DNA of 54,567 nt from Candidatus Angelobacter sp. Gp1-AA117 (GTDB lineage Bacteria; Acidobacteriota; Terriglobia; Terriglobales; Acidobacteriaceae). Positions within the stretch are counted from its first letter, which is position 1, and each line of letters starts with the position of its first letter. Below are positions 42,889 through 51,790 of the stretch, piece by piece. The DNA lies in contig QHVI01000102.1 in NCBI GenBank assembly GCA_003223515.1, positions 1 to 54,567 of the forward strand, read 5' to 3'. Under the pieces are notes generated by a model, which was given only the letters and a program-made list of their open reading frames with translations, was not told where the DNA came from and did no database searches. Position numbers and translations under genes: made by a program.

Positions 42889-43980
42889 GTGACGAAGATA
42901 ACTTTGTTGCTGCATTTTGACAAAGATGACTTTACAGTAATCCGTATGCCAACAGTGCGGATTGCTCGTCTACCCGAGAAACCTAGCATTTTTACTCGAT
43001 GGTCGCCTGTCTTCATGATCGCAGGCGTAGTTTGCATAATTGCGGCTGTGATGGTCGTCCCCCAACTCATAATAAAATTGCGTCGCTTACCGCTCACTCC
43101 CAAGGAACAACTTGATGCTGAAGCCGCTATTAGAACTGCAATAATTCAGCTACTTGGCGGTCTGGTGCTCATTGCTGGCCTTTACTTCACTGCACGCGGT
43201 TTCCGATTAACAAGAGAAGGGCATATCACCGACCGGTATTCAAAAGCCATCGAACAACTCGGTCATGACAACAGAGATGTCCGCATAGGTGGAATCTATG
43301 CACTCGAACGCATAATGCACGATTCCCAACCAGATCGAGAAACAATTGTCGATGTGCTGGCAACTTTTGTTCGTGAACATACGAGGGTAGGGCATAACGA
43401 ACCCAGCAAAGACCCTATCGGTGCCGACGTCCAATCAGCCATCTCGGTATTAGGACGCCGCCCTGGTATTGAGGAAGAGACCAAAAAGCTTGACCTATAT
43501 CACAGCGGACTAAATCATGCAGATATGGCTGGACAGGATCTCCGGGGCGTGATGCTTTATTACTCCAGTTTAGACAATACTACTTTTGCAGGTGCCAACC
43601 TTACTAAGGCTAGCCTTTCATTTTGCAGCGGTAAAGATGTAGCATTTACAAATTGCTCTGCAATCGGTGCGAATTTTGTAAATGCAGCTTATATCGATAG
43701 TTGGTTCCTTCACGCAAATCTTACTCGAACAGATTTTTATGGATGTGATCTCAGTCATTCCGATTTCGGACGCCGTTACATTGAACTTGGCCAGCCTCCA
43801 TTTCCACCGGCGACTCTCACGGAAGCCAGATTCACTAAGGCAAAGCTCACGGGAACAATATTACGGGGGGTTGACCTAAGTACCGTTCGCGGTTTAACAA
43901 AAGATCAGCTTGCGGAAGCAATCATTGATGCCAACACGATACCACCTGAAAAGTGGGGCACTTCCGACGATGAAGAATGA
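42889..43980 (+). CDS. Membrane protein with pentapeptide repeats
   Basis: 363 residues from a GTG at 42889 (a possible ATG start is 42946). Two membrane spans near residues 41-60 (FMIAGVVCIIAAVMVVPQ) and 90-105 (LLGGLVLIAGLYFTA) anchor it, with the rest in the cytoplasm. A helical linker (YSKAIEQLGHDNRDVRIGGIYALERI) typical of this family comes next, then pentapeptide repeats from about residue 205 (A-x-L/F-x-x units such as FAGANLTKA, FTNCSAIGANF, LTGTILRG). Pentapeptide-linked membrane proteins are common in bacteria and have no settled role; some pentapeptide proteins shield gyrase, but that is not suggested here. Confidence 0.85.
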   Translation: MTKITLLLHFDKDDFTVIRMPTVRIARLPEKPSIFTRWSPVFMIAGVVCIIAAVMVVPQLIIKLRRLPLTPKEQLDAEAAIRTAIIQLLGGLVLIAGLYFTARGFRLTREGHITDRYSKAIEQLGHDNRDVRIGGIYALERIMHDSQPDRETIVDVLATFVREHTRVGHNEPSKDPIGADVQSAISVLGRRPGIEEETKKLDLYHSGLNHADMAGQDLRGVMLYYSSLDNTTFAGANLTKASLSFCSGKDVAFTNCSAIGANFVNAAYIDSWFLHANLTRTDFYGCDLSHSDFGRRYIELGQPPFPPATLTEARFTKAKLTGTILRGVDLSTVRGLTKDQLAEAIIDANTIPPEKWGTSDDEE

Positions 43981-44027
43981 ACTATGGAAAACTCCCCTTG
44001 GAGTTTCCGAAAGCTCTTTTTGGTCTG

Positions 44028-44366
44028 TCATCTTTCCCTCGTCGTAATCTCATCGCCATAAGCAGCAAGCCCAGAATATGCAAACAAATCAGACCATGGT
44101 GGCAAATTGTCCGCGAGTTTCCAAGAGCGACCGCAGCCGTCGCAGCAATAGTAATAATTAGACAGTTCACCATACCTCGCAACCAAAGGACTTCCGCAAG
44201 ATTCGCAATTCATCTCTGGTAGATTTTCCAGACGGATATAAGCTGAATTGCCGCAGCTCAAGCAATCCTGGGAAACGAGACCGCCCTTTCTGCTGCGAAC
44301 CAACAGAGTTTTCTTTTTACAGCAACGCGACAACTGCGTGCCATGCAAAATCCATTCAGTCTTCAT
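44028..44366 (-). CDS. Small zinc-ribbon protein
   Basis: 112 residues with three CxxC pairs: DCLSCGN, NCESCGS and CCDGCGR, plus an upstream CC pair, consistent with one or two zinc ribbons. The rest is mixed and short. Convergent with the pentapeptide gene (stop at 43980). Length and motif density make it more than a chance frame, but I recognise no family. Confidence 0.62.
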   Translation of the reverse strand: MKTEWILHGTQLSRCCKKKTLLVRSRKGGLVSQDCLSCGNSAYIRLENLPEMNCESCGSPLVARYGELSNYYYCCDGCGRSWKLADNLPPWSDLFAYSGLAAYGDEITTRER

Positions 44367-44815
44367 GCTGTAAATGATACGCCTGCAGTATCAATCGATT
44401 CACAAATTTCGAAATTAAATTCGGTGCCCGCGTCGCATTTACCACATATCCTACCCTACTCTACTCTATCCATAGCCTACCTCTACTATAGCCTTCTTTA
44501 GGCCTACTCTAGCTAGCCGTGGCTTAGGAAAGCCTTACACTACTCTACTAGGCTATCCCCAAGAGCATGGGGAGCCTCTGTAGCGGCCTCTCGGCCCTTC
44601 CCGGCGCAATTTGAACCACTAGGAAAAATAAAATCTCATTCTTTCGGTGATCTCGACCATCGGCGGATGTGAACAGATATTCAGGATTTGGATTCTTGCA
44701 GGAGAGCAATTGAGGACGCGCGTAGAGAGGCATCTCGCTAAGGTTCATTATCACAGTTACAAAAAATAGGATGCTGGATTCACTAGCTGGACAGTTCGGA
44801 CGCAAGCTGTTGCCT
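44367..44815. other. Gene-free region with a CTA-rich tract
   Basis: About 450 bases between the zinc-ribbon start and the recombinase stop. It contains the CTA-rich tract (44449-44556) and a CCCC/GGGG hairpin (about 44556-44574). Otherwise no gene that I can support. Confidence 0.55.
44449..44556. repeat. CTA/TAG-rich repetitive tract
   Basis: About 110 bases dominated by CTAC, CTCTA, TAGCC and TAGGC words (for example CTACTCTA several times, TAGGCCTA, GCTAGCC). It contains many possible short inverted repeats because CTA and TAG are complements. No regular period that I can define by eye. Confidence 0.6.
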
Positions 44816-45928
44816 TCATTTAAGCTGTATCTCCATACCAGAATCGCGGAATTTCCTGAACAGCGCCTCCGCAATTTCATGTGCATCTGATTGGACCGAC
44901 CGTTGTCCGGTTGCCAAATCCCGCATAATTTCTCCCTGGCGCTGACAAGCAACTGTTCCATAGCTTGTAAACGTCGTCAAAACCTTTTCGTGTCCCAGGT
45001 TCTGACTCCAAGCCTTGAATTCCTCGGGGGACTTACAGACTTCCTCGCCGAGTCGGACAAGCGTTGCTCGAAAGCTGTGGGGGTTGAAGTACGGGAGCCC
45101 GGCGTTGAGGAAGGCGTCACGGAATATCGTACGGATGGGCGAAGCACTACTCCAGTGCGCCTTTTTCAAGCCAGAGGCTTCAAATTCGCGAGTTGCCCCT
45201 ATAGCAATGCACGTTGCCGGGAAGAGGGGGTCATCATTGCCCCATAGCAATTCTTCACGGAGATACTTTACCCACTCCGCCACAATGCCGCGGATTTCAT
45301 CGCCCACCGGAAAGAAGTAGGTATGGAAGGTCTTGCTGAATTTGGTGTTCACTTCCCTCGCATCCTGATAGACCCTATTCTCGATGAGATCGACATGCTT
45401 CAGCTTCATGGAGGCAATGGCACTATCCCGTGCTCCCGTCAGGACTGTGAAGGCCAACAGAGCACGGTTACGGCGCTCAATATCCATGCGGGCCGCCATT
45501 GTGAGCACAACATGCTTGATCTGCTCGATGGTCGGAACCTTTTGTATGCGCTGAGCCGTTGCGATGCGTGTAGCCTTGTCAGAAAGGTTGAAATACTCAG
45601 CATCGGAATACTGGAGGCGGGATTTGTAGCCAGGTTGCAGCGAGAGCCATTGGAAGAATCGTTTAAGCTGCATTAGCGTCGCGTAAAGGGTCGCCTTACT
45701 CAGTTTCTCCCCCGACCGGCAACCCTTCTGGGAGGCAAGGTGATTCTTGAAGGCAATCGCCTGTTGAACATGAAATGCGTTGAAGTCTCAATACTTGGTA
45801 TAGAGCTCAAACCGGTTAAGAGCCTTGGCTGAGGCATCCACCGTTGCCTCGCTTTGACGCTTGGCTTCCTTCAGATAAGCGAAGTATTTACGCTTAATTC
45901 TTTCGTTATTGGCATTGTGCGTTTGCAC
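44816..45928 (-). pseudogene. Tyrosine recombinase (island type) with an in-frame TGA
   Basis: A tyrosine recombinase of the island-integrase group. From GTG 45928 it would be 370 residues. The N-terminal part reads NANNERIKRKYFAYLKEAKR then ALNRFELYTKY, then a TGA (45790-45788, codon 47) and continues DFNAFHVQQAIAFKNHLA in the same frame. Catalytic residues downstream are intact: Arg in TGARDSAIASMK, HSFR near the C-terminus and LGHEKVLTTFTSYG with the tyrosine. The reading frame open today starts at 45673. Family members usually have a Lys or Arg at the TGA position, so a CGA-to-TGA change is the simple explanation. Its partner gene 45906-46412 overlaps the start. Confidence 0.85.
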
Positions 45929-46412
45929 GGCTCTGGGTCTCCTCTCTCAAGTCACTGTTTACGGTAGAGTGAATACTCTCGCTTACACGTTGCAGTGCTT
46001 GCGGAAGCGTGATCTCCAATCTTCCACAAACCAGGGCCAACTTGGAGACGCTGACGCGGCGGTTCATCATGGAAAGACAATCTGGGCAGATCCCGATAAG
46101 GTTTCCACACTTCTCAGTAAGCCATTGATATTCCGCCATGTCACCAGCAGGCAATTTCGGGGCGCGACACCGGACGCAGTACATTTCACCCGGTCGGCAA
46201 TGTCGTTTGTTTCGTGCTCGGCGAGCCTGAAGAAATGAGACTAGATCACGTCCCTGGATTAAAATCGGCCGTCTATCATCGCAGGGTGACAGACCACTTT
46301 TGACCCATTGACGCACGGTATTCTTATGAACACCGAGCAGACCGGCAATCTCTTCTACCACGTAGCTGCGATGGATTTTGATCCGGCGGTGGCTCGGGAG
46401 CCCTTTTCTCAT
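45906..46412 (-). CDS. HTH and zinc-ribbon protein partnered with the recombinase
   Basis: 168 residues from ATG 46412: a helix-turn-helix (YVVEEIAGLLGVHKNTVRQWVKSGL) followed by RDLVSFLQARRARNKRHC and two CxxC pairs (CVRCRAPK and CPDC). This layout commonly sits just upstream of the island-type recombinase that follows, with a few-base overlap as here. It probably recognises DNA and assists or regulates that recombinase. The upstream extension to 46562 lacks a domain. Confidence 0.82.
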   Translation of the reverse strand: MRKGLPSHRRIKIHRSYVVEEIAGLLGVHKNTVRQWVKSGLSPCDDRRPILIQGRDLVSFLQARRARNKRHCRPGEMYCVRCRAPKLPAGDMAEYQWLTEKCGNLIGICPDCLSMMNRRVSVSKLALVCGRLEITLPQALQRVSESIHSTVNSDLREETQSRANAQCQ

Positions 46413-46497
46413 CTTCGTGTTGGCGTGGACAGGTTGGCACCTTTCGTGCAGCGAGCTGCACGTCGCAACGATTTGGATGACTCTAAAACAGGCTGTT

Positions 46498-46713
46498 CTA
46501 GCGCTTTTGGCTAGCCTTGGTCGTCCTCCGGCGCGGCGCGGCAGATTTGCCACCATCCTCAATAATCTTGGCCAGTTCGCTTTCGCGGATCATGGTCCGC
46601 CCGCCGACCTTTGTACGCTGCAAACGGCCTTTCGATAACCAGGAATGAACAGTCCATTTGCTTATTCCTCCAAGCCGCTTGGCAGCCTCTGCCACCGAAA
46701 GCAATGCGTCCAT
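46498..46713 (-). CDS. Excisionase-like DNA-binding protein
   Basis: 71 residues from ATG 46713 (GAGGTG upstream): LLSVAEAAKRLGGISKWTVHSWLSKGRLQRTKVGGRTMIRESELAKII, a winged helix of the excisionase/MerR kind, with a basic tail. In tRNA-linked islands such proteins drive excision. Divergent from the 46786 gene, with 72 bases between. Confidence 0.85.
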   Translation of the reverse strand: MDALLSVAEAAKRLGGISKWTVHSWLSKGRLQRTKVGGRTMIRESELAKIIEDGGKSAAPRRRTTKASQKR

Positions 46714-46749
46714 ATTCACCTCTGCAAGTAAGTGCAAACCAATTGGGCC

Positions 46750-46775
46750 TTGACTAAGAGAGAATAAAGTAATAC
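46750..46775 (+). promoter_or_regulatory. Weak candidate promoter for the 46786 gene
   Basis: TTGACT at 46750-46755 and TAATAC at 46770-46775, only 14-15 bases apart, so the spacing is short. Transcription would begin almost at the ATG at 46786. Confidence 0.3.
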
Positions 46776-46785
46776 TTTTTAACGC

Positions 46786-47433
46786 ATGTCTAAACAACAT
46801 AGGCATACGTTAGATACTTCACGTCCTCCACTGCCGCCGGGAAGAGAATGGGCTGTTGAAAGTCCTCCTTCACGTGTCTATGAAGGCGCAGATGTCGGCA
46901 TTCGAGTTACGTGCTGGCTCAACGGGGACCGCGAGAATCACAATTCGAAGGCTTCCCGCCAACGTATTCAGGATTTGCTGGGATGCTTGCAAGAGATGAT
47001 CGCACTAGTGGGAAGTGTGCCCCCCGATTTCAATTGGCCTAATGCAGGCTTTAGCGGTTTCCCTGCGCCGGACGGCTTTGATGAATTAGATACTGAACTC
47101 TACAATCGACTCAAAGACTACATTACATACCCAGCATTCACCACAGGCGTTTGGGGAAATGAATGGGAGATTGAGGATGCTGTTTGCGGAATAAGGCCGG
47201 CAGGTGAATCAGTAGCAGCCCACAGCATTATTGAGCTTGCACGACGTGGGCTTCTGGATCGCCTCCGCCAGTGTGATTGCGGCAAGTGGTACTTTGCTCG
47301 ATTCGCGCATCAGCGTTCCTGCTCGTCTACGTGCCGCCGCCGCGTGTATGAGAAAACAGAGAAATTCAAAACGAAACGCCGCAAGTACATGCGGAAATAT
47401 TACCGCCTCAAAAATTCAGGAAAGGTGAAGTGA
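46786..47433 (+). CDS. Protein with a C-terminal CGNR-like zinc finger
   Basis: 215 residues. N-terminal two-thirds have no known domain (helical, with VTCWLNGD, LLGCLQEMIALVG). The last 45 residues hold LRQCDCGKWYFARFAHQRSCSSTCRRRVYEKTEK: two pairs of cysteines around an R-F-A-x-Q-R-S-C-S-x-x-C segment as in CGNR zinc fingers, followed by many K/R residues. This suggests a nucleic-acid-binding protein. It ends 13 bases before the recombinase start codon and is probably co-transcribed with it. Confidence 0.78.
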   Translation: MSKQHRHTLDTSRPPLPPGREWAVESPPSRVYEGADVGIRVTCWLNGDRENHNSKASRQRIQDLLGCLQEMIALVGSVPPDFNWPNAGFSGFPAPDGFDELDTELYNRLKDYITYPAFTTGVWGNEWEIEDAVCGIRPAGESVAAHSIIELARRGLLDRLRQCDCGKWYFARFAHQRSCSSTCRRRVYEKTEKFKTKRRKYMRKYYRLKNSGKVK

Positions 47434-47446
47434 CGAAAGGAGACGA

Positions 47447-48565
47447 ATGTCCATTTTCAAACGAGGAAAATTCTGAGGAAAATTCTATTGGTACAAATTC
47501 ATGTGGGACGGAAAACTCATCCGTGAATCCACGAAACAGGGGAACGACAGGATAGCGCGCAATATGGAATCGGCTCACCGTACTGCGCTGGCCCAGGGGC
47601 TAGTCGGAATCAGGGAAAAGAAGAGGGTCCCAACACTGGAGGAATTCTGCAAAGACCGAATCGAGCCGTGGGCAAAAGCCACGTTTCTCAAGCCAGCCCC
47701 TAAGACATGGCTCTGGTACTGCTTCGGGCTGAAGGCGCTCAGGAGTTACAAGAAGCTTGCCAATCTGAAGTTGGATGAGATTGGCAATGAACGGGCAGCG
47801 GATTTTGCAGCGTTCAAGCAAGCTGACGAATGGCAGGTGAGCACGATTAACAGCACCTTGCGGGCTCTCCGTCGCGTCCTGCGCTTGGCCGTGGAATGGG
47901 GCGAGATTCCGAACGCACCTAAAATTAAATTCCTGGCTGGCGAAAACCATCGTGAACGAGTCATTACTCCCAAAGACGAACAGAAGTATCTTGAGAAAGC
48001 CTCTCCCTTGCTGCATGACGTGGCCACTGTCCTGCTCGATACCGGGATGCGTCCCGAGGAGTGTCATCACCTGACTTGGGAAAACGTGAATTGGGATGCG
48101 GGACGGCATGGAACGATCCTGATTACCCGAGGAAAGACGAAAGCCGCTCGGCGGCTCCTGCCAATGACGCCTCGCGTCAGAACAGTGTTGGCATTGCGCT
48201 GGGAAGGCGCTGGCAAGCCAGTTGTGGGCTGGGTATGGCCTGCGAATACCCGCAGCGGCCACATGGAGCACGACACGCTGAGAGTCCAGCACCAGAAGGC
48301 CTTAACAGCTTCCAAGGTTCGCCCGTTCGTCATTTACTCGTTCCGGCACACATTCCTGACCCGGCTCGGAGAATCGGGCTGTGACGCTTGGACGCTGGCG
48401 AGGATTGCGGGGCATTCGAATATCGCAATCTCCCAGCGCTATGTTCATCCGTCCGAAGATGCGGTCTTATCGGCCATGTCCCGGCTGGGTGGGCACAAAA
48501 TTGGGCACACGGAGAAAACAGCGCTTCCGGAGCCGAAAGAACAGCAAGAGGTAACTGGTGCTTAA
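47447..48565 (+). pseudogene. Tyrosine recombinase (tRNA-Lys integrase) with a 12-bp duplication that adds a stop
   Basis: The recombinase of the tRNA-Lys island. A strong AAAGGAG site and ATG at 47447 give MSIFKRGKF, then TGA (47474-47476), then GKFYWYKFMWDGKLIRE in frame. The stop arises from a tandem duplication of 12 bases (47463-47486); one copy removed, the frame is open and reads KRGKFYWYKFMWDG as in related enzymes. Today only a frame from ATG 47501 is open (354 residues), without a ribosome site. Catalytic residues are present downstream: Arg in TGMRPEECHHLTW, RHTFLTRLG, GHSNIAISQRYVHP with the tyrosine. In box II the usual first His is replaced by Tyr (IYSFRHTF), seen in some relatives. 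The gene ends 12 bases from the tRNA 3' end. Confidence 0.87.
47463..47486. repeat. Perfect 12-bp tandem duplication in the integrase start region
   Basis: GAGGAAAATTCT twice without a gap (47463-47474 and 47475-47486). The junction forms an in-frame TGA in the integrase. Confidence 0.93.
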
Positions 48566-48577
48566 TGAGTGGGTTAG

Positions 48578-48653
<76 letters not shown>

Positions 48654-49029
48654 TTTATGGGAAACATCAGAGAAGGACTTCTCTGGAAGACACTCTTAGT
48701 GTAACACAGGGGCGGCTTGAGATCGGGTTAATCCGAGAATCGGGACATTTGAATCCGAAACTGTGACAATCCCTTGTGAAGCATCCTTCAGCGCAGCCGG
48801 GGGGCGGCTAATGTCACTCACATAGCGTGCGTAAAAGCTGTGTCGCCCCTACGGGGCTCTGGCTTATCTCCACCCTTTACCCACGTCTGCCGACGTGGGC
48901 TCAATAATTACGCGCCTCCGGCGCTTGGCTCATGGTGACCTTCACGCCCTCGGCTCCCAAACTGGATGAGCACTCGAAGCTAAAGTAAGTGGCATTAGCC
49001 GGGGGGCGGCTGCGCTCCACAGAAGTTGT
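48654..49029. other. Intergenic region between tRNA-Lys and glycogen phosphorylase
   Basis: About 376 bases. The left 130 bases should hold the tRNA promoter (a possible minus-strand -10, TACACT, lies near 48700). The rest is the 226-bp hairpin element at 48791-49016 (next entry). No gene. Confidence 0.5.
48791..49016. repeat. 226-bp element with inverted-repeat ends and three internal hairpins
   Basis: The two ends (48791-48813 and 48994-49016) are inverted copies of 23 bases, matching at 18 positions: GCGCAGCCG and GGCTAATG flanks around a run of G or C. Inside are three short perfect hairpins: GCCCC/GGGGC (48845-48857), CCCACGTC/GACGTGGG (48880-48899) and GCGCC/GGCGC (48912-48924). No protein frame. 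It resembles a MITE or a composite of REP units. The second end comes within 14 bases of the phosphorylase stop. Confidence 0.6.
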
Positions 49030-51552
49030 TTACCGCGAGACTTCAGCGCTCAAGTGTTCCCTGGTGGAATCAGAAGTTGTTTCTGGTGGTGAAACGATTG
49101 ACTTAATGCCCCAGATATCCCGCGCATATTCGCGGATGGTGCGGTCGCTGGAGAATGTTCCTACGCGACCTACATTCAGGATGGCCTTGCGAGCCCACGT
49201 GGCAGCCTCCAGATAATCCTTTTCTACGCGGTGGCTGGCTTCAATGTAGGAAGGCAGATCAGCCATATGGAAATAGCGGTCGCCACGATCGAGAATCTCA
49301 TCCACGATCCAGCGGAAAAGCCCCTGCTCTTCCGGACAGAACCGGTCGGTTGCCAGGCTGTCCATTACGCGGCGAAGCATCGGGTTTTCGTTGTACAAGT
49401 CACGCGGATTATACGAACCATGCTCCTTGTACCAGCGCACATCGTCGGGTGTAAGCCCGAAGATGTAGATGTTCGGCTCGCCCACCTCTCCCATGATCTC
49501 GATATTCGCGCCATCGAGCGTGCCCAATGTGAGCGCGCCATTCATGGCCAGCTTCATGTTGCCGGTGCCGGAGGCCTCCATGCCTGCGGTTGAAATCTGC
49601 TCGCTAAGATCGGCGGCCGGCATGATGATTTCGGCCAGCGACACGCGGTAGTCGGGAACGAAAACCACCTTGATCTTTTCTTTCACCCGCGGATCGGAGT
49701 TCACCACCTGGGCCACGTTGTTGATGAGCTTGATGATCTGCTTGGCCGCCCAGTATCCCGGCGCGGCTTTCCCGGCAAAGATGTAGGTGCGCGGCACTTT
49801 CAAATCAACGCCATCTTCCACCACGCTCAGGTATTCGTGGATGATGCGCATCACATTCAGCAATTGCCGCTTGTACTCATGGATACGCTTCACCTGCACG
49901 TCAAACATGGAATCAGGATCGATCTGCACCGCCGTGGTCTTCCATACCTCACGCGCCAGCTTGCGCTTGTTCTCGCGCTTGATCTCCAGGAAATCTTTCT
50001 GAAACGCCGGGTCTGAGGAATATCGTTCAATCTCCTGTACGTGCTGCAAGTCGGTGATCCAGCGTTCACCCACGGTGCTGGTCAGCAAGTGTGCCAGCCG
50101 GGGATTGGCTTTCAGAATCCAGCGGCGCGGCGCAACTCCATTGGTTTTGTTGCTGAAGCGCTCCGGCCACAGGTGCGCAAAATCCGGCACCAGTGAATTC
50201 TTCAGCAGTTCGGTGTGCAGCTTGGAAACGCCGTTGATCGCATGGCTGCCGATGATCGCCAGATGCGCCATGCGCACCTGTTTTTCCGGCCCTTCTTCGA
50301 TGATCGACATGCGGCGTTGCCGCTCGGCATCTACCGGCCAGCGCCGCGCTACCGTGCGCAGGAACTGGTGATTGATACCAAAAATGATCTCCATGTGGCG
50401 TGGCAGCACGCGTTCCATCAGCGGCACCGGCCATTTCTCCAGCGCCTCCGGCAGCAACGTGTGGTTGGTGTAGCCGAGAGTCGCCTCAGTAATTTCCCAG
50501 GCGCGGTCCCACTCGATATGATAGTGATCCACCAGCCGCCGCATCATCTCAGCCACGCTCAGGCTGGGATGCGTGTCATTCATCTGCACCGCAACTTTCG
50601 AGGGAAAATCGTCAAAGTTGTTGTGCTTGAGCAGGTATCGGCGCATGATGTCATGCAGAGAGCAGGAGACGAGGAAGTATTCCTGAATGAGGCGAAGTTC
50701 TTTGCCTGACAGTACCGAGTCAGAAGGATACAGCACGCGCGAGATGTTCTCTGACGCAATCTTCTGCTCCACGGCGCGTATGTAATCGCCGCGATTGAAA
50801 ATCTCTATATCAAAATCCTGCGAGGCGCGCGCGGTAAACAGGCGCAGGTAATTTACCGTTTGCCCGCCATAACCCGCCACTGGCATATCATTGGGAACAC
50901 CGACGACGACCTTGTAGTCGGTCCAGCGTCCTACGCGGTTGCCTTCGGAATCGCGTGTGTAATCGATGCGGCCATACAGAGGGATCTGGCACACCTCATG
51001 CGTCCGGTCAATATAAAACGGCGTGCCTTCGGCTTTCCACAGATCAGGCTTCTCGCGCTGGTGCCCGGCAACGATCTCCTGCTTGAACATGCCGTATTCG
51101 TAATCAATGCCGTAACCGAAGCCCGGCATGCCCATGGTGGCCAGCGACTCCAGGAAACATGCAGCCAGTCTTCCCAAGCCGCCGTTGCCAAGACCTGCAT
51201 CCGGCTCCACTTCCAGCACGTCTTCCAGCACCACGCCGTAATCTTCATTCAGGATCGCGCGGCACTGGTCATACAGCCGAAGGTTGCAGAGGTTGTCACT
51301 AAGCCAGCGCCCCATCAGGAATTCCAGGGAAAGGTAGTAGAGACGCTTTACATCGCGCTGCTGGTAGATCTGTTCGGTAGCCAGCAGGCGGTCAATCAGG
51401 CAATCACGCACCGTGAGAGAAACAGGCTTGAGGAGTTCCAGAGGATTCAGTGCTGCCGGGGGACGCGCAAGGGTGTAGCGCACATGCCGCTGGATGGATT
51501 GCCGCAACGACTCAGGATCACAGCTTGTACCGTTGAACGATGCGGCAGACAT
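49030..51552 (-). CDS. glgP: Glycogen/starch phosphorylase
   Basis: Releases glucose 1-phosphate from the ends of glycogen or maltodextrin, using pyridoxal phosphate. The cofactor lysine is in EASGTGNMKLAMNGALTLGT at about residue 667 from the preferred start at 51552 (840 residues, normal for the family). Other family segments: YLSLEFLMGR, GLGNGGLGRLAACFLESLATM, GYGIDYEYGMFKQEI, MNDTHPSLSVAEMMR, KVAVQMNDTHP and LWPERFSNKTNGVAPRRW. No signal peptide. The upstream start at 51588 (TTG) has no ribosome site. Apparently monocistronic. Confidence 0.96.
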   Translation of the reverse strand: MSAASFNGTSCDPESLRQSIQRHVRYTLARPPAALNPLELLKPVSLTVRDCLIDRLLATEQIYQQRDVKRLYYLSLEFLMGRWLSDNLCNLRLYDQCRAILNEDYGVVLEDVLEVEPDAGLGNGGLGRLAACFLESLATMGMPGFGYGIDYEYGMFKQEIVAGHQREKPDLWKAEGTPFYIDRTHEVCQIPLYGRIDYTRDSEGNRVGRWTDYKVVVGVPNDMPVAGYGGQTVNYLRLFTARASQDFDIEIFNRGDYIRAVEQKIASENISRVLYPSDSVLSGKELRLIQEYFLVSCSLHDIMRRYLLKHNNFDDFPSKVAVQMNDTHPSLSVAEMMRRLVDHYHIEWDRAWEITEATLGYTNHTLLPEALEKWPVPLMERVLPRHMEIIFGINHQFLRTVARRWPVDAERQRRMSIIEEGPEKQVRMAHLAIIGSHAINGVSKLHTELLKNSLVPDFAHLWPERFSNKTNGVAPRRWILKANPRLAHLLTSTVGERWITDLQHVQEIERYSSDPAFQKDFLEIKRENKRKLAREVWKTTAVQIDPDSMFDVQVKRIHEYKRQLLNVMRIIHEYLSVVEDGVDLKVPRTYIFAGKAAPGYWAAKQIIKLINNVAQVVNSDPRVKEKIKVVFVPDYRVSLAEIIMPAADLSEQISTAGMEASGTGNMKLAMNGALTLGTLDGANIEIMGEVGEPNIYIFGLTPDDVRWYKEHGSYNPRDLYNENPMLRRVMDSLATDRFCPEEQGLFRWIVDEILDRGDRYFHMADLPSYIEASHRVEKDYLEAATWARKAILNVGRVGTFSSDRTIREYARDIWGIKSIVSPPETTSDSTREHLSAEVSR

Positions 51553-51790
51553 TAGGACCCTGATCGCAGGAAGTACTCCCAGAGACAAAGATATTGTCTA
51601 TCCGATAGCAATTTTGGGCGCTTTGGTTGTCCAGAGCTGCCGGTTGATTCGTATAGAGGCGGATACAAATGCGTTTCCTGACCTATAGTATTTCATAATC
51701 CACATTTGATTTGCACTCACGAAAAGGCCACCTCTCAAGCGGCTATCTGCACAATCAGTGTTGTCTGCCACCCATGATAAGGTCTTCGCA

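Noticed and set aside
45788-47476. TGA recoding as a sense codon (two recombinases with in-frame TGA)
   Set aside because: Many other genes here end with TGA, the ATPase has TAA, and one TGA is explained by a 12-bp duplication. There is no SECIS-like element seen. Ordinary nonsense changes fit better.
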